Below are positions 13,044 through 13,508 of a DNA stretch of 13,508 bases, one piece after another. How positions within the stretch are numbered: the stretch's first letter is position 1; each line of letters opens with the position of its first letter. A model generated the notes under the pieces. That model saw nothing but the letters and a program-made list of their open reading frames with translations. It was not told the origin of the DNA and did no database searches. This DNA is from DAIOFH01 sp036745875 (GTDB taxonomy: Bacteria > Planctomycetota > SZUA-567), in the NCBI GenBank assembly GCA_036745875.1, contig DAIOFH010000107.1:1-13508 (forward strand). Reading direction: 5' to 3'. The translations under genes and the position numbers were made by a program.

Positions 13044-13106
13044 AAGAGGTATAGGTCACACGCTTGCAGCCCTGCAAAATGTCCGCTGCGAAAAATCTGC
13101 GCATGA

Positions 13107-13140
13107 CCCCCTCTCTCTTCAAGGGAGAGGGCTTTGGGTG
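13107..13140 (+). repeat. Dispersed intergenic C-rich/G-rich hairpin repeat, copy 3
   Basis: CCCTCTC and GAGAGGG arms around TCTTCAAGG, followed by CTTTGGGTG. It is the best-formed hairpin of the three copies, with no T tract, so not a typical intrinsic terminator. It lies about 75 bp after the chemoreceptor stop. Confidence 0.5.
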
Positions 13141-13311
13141 CGCAACCTCCCTTGTGGGCATACTGGAAAGCCGAAAATACCCTCATCGGCGGCATTGGGT
13201 GCTGGCCTTGGTTTTCTTTTTATTGCGCTTTTCCTTGAGAATTTACCTTTCATCCCATGCCCGAATCATTATGATTGCACCCTTGGTTCAATTTTCCCAA
13301 AGGGCTGTCAT

Positions 13312-13508
13312 ATGATTGAATTCCGCAGGCTTATGGACGACAAGGGCAAACTTTTCACCGCCGCATACGCGATGTATGAGGTCAGCTTTCCTTTCCACGA
13401 ACAGCGCCGCTGGACAAACAAAAAGCCCTGATGGGGAATCCTCTCTACCATTTTGACCTGGTGATGGACGGGGATGCCCTCGCGGGAATCCTCCTTTCCT
13501 GGCACTTT
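13312..13508 (+). CDS. GNAT-family N-acetyltransferase, 5' part, apparently frameshifted and cut by the window end
   Basis: From the ATG at 13312 (AAAGGG upstream) the frame gives IEFRRLMDDKGKLFTAAYAMYEVSFPFHEQRRW and stops at 13431 after 39 residues. Moving back one base in the A5 run (13420-13424) opens a frame that continues to the window end as KALMGNPLYHFDLVMDGDALAGILLSWHF. The join reads as the N-terminal half of a GNAT domain: the first helix, a QRRW-type segment, then two beta strands with G-LAGIL. Either an A was lost (mutation or sequencing/assembly error) or ribosomes slip at AAA AAG. GNAT enzymes transfer acetyl from acetyl-CoA to an amine; the substrate is unknown. Confidence 0.6.

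Overview
The window is a GC-rich stretch of a bacterial chromosome. Two exported proteins with Sec-type signal peptides and a two-TM chemoreceptor with a large sensor domain point to a motile, Gram-negative-type cell. Phosphotransacetylase, fructose-1-phosphate kinase and an orphan FeoA would suit fermentative or anaerobic metabolism, but the sequence alone does not fix the phylum. Desulfobacterota or a PVC-group lineage are guesses only. I see no phage, integrase, IS element, CRISPR array, tRNA or rRNA gene.

Left third (1-3290): small, poorly characterised genes with much non-coding DNA. A leftward pair (529-921 then 50-508) encodes a FlK-type hotdog thioesterase and an exported FxLYD-like protein, driven by a good promoter at 977-1004. 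Next is a non-coding block (about 940-1480) with a rightward promoter, many hairpins, a terminator-like end and a pair of inverted REP-like palindromes. A leftward exported/membrane protein (1712-2062) ends in TCC TAA G, and a second small reading frame continues in the +1 frame (to 1567). Two small rightward genes follow (2467-2667 and 2869-3228). A strongly structured terminator-ended segment (2716-2831) lies between them, and a clean terminator at 3259-3285 closes the block.

Middle (3290-8650): housekeeping metabolism. It holds thiD (HMP-P kinase), a stand-alone FeoA-domain protein with tandem promoters, pta, a leftward fruK-like kinase translationally coupled to a short Cys-containing MGMT-family protein, and proA. 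Pta and the MGMT gene converge on a bidirectional terminator (5811-5850). fruK and proA diverge, with a near-consensus promoter for fruK. None of these genes sits with its usual partner (no ackA, feoB, fruA or proB here).

Right third (8650-13508): an SLC13-type transporter with two TrkA-C/RCK_C domains, a dCache-HAMP-MCP chemoreceptor with its own TTGACA promoter, and the 5' part of a GNAT acetyltransferase that appears frameshifted at an A5 run and leaves the window. Three same-orientation copies of a C-rich/G-rich intergenic hairpin repeat (7218, 8761 and 13107) are scattered between genes.

The most unusual material is non-coding: the 940-1480 palindromic/structured block, the 2716-2831 structured terminator, and the possible +1 frameshift junction at about 1712. 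These are sequence-pattern inferences and need comparative or transcript data.
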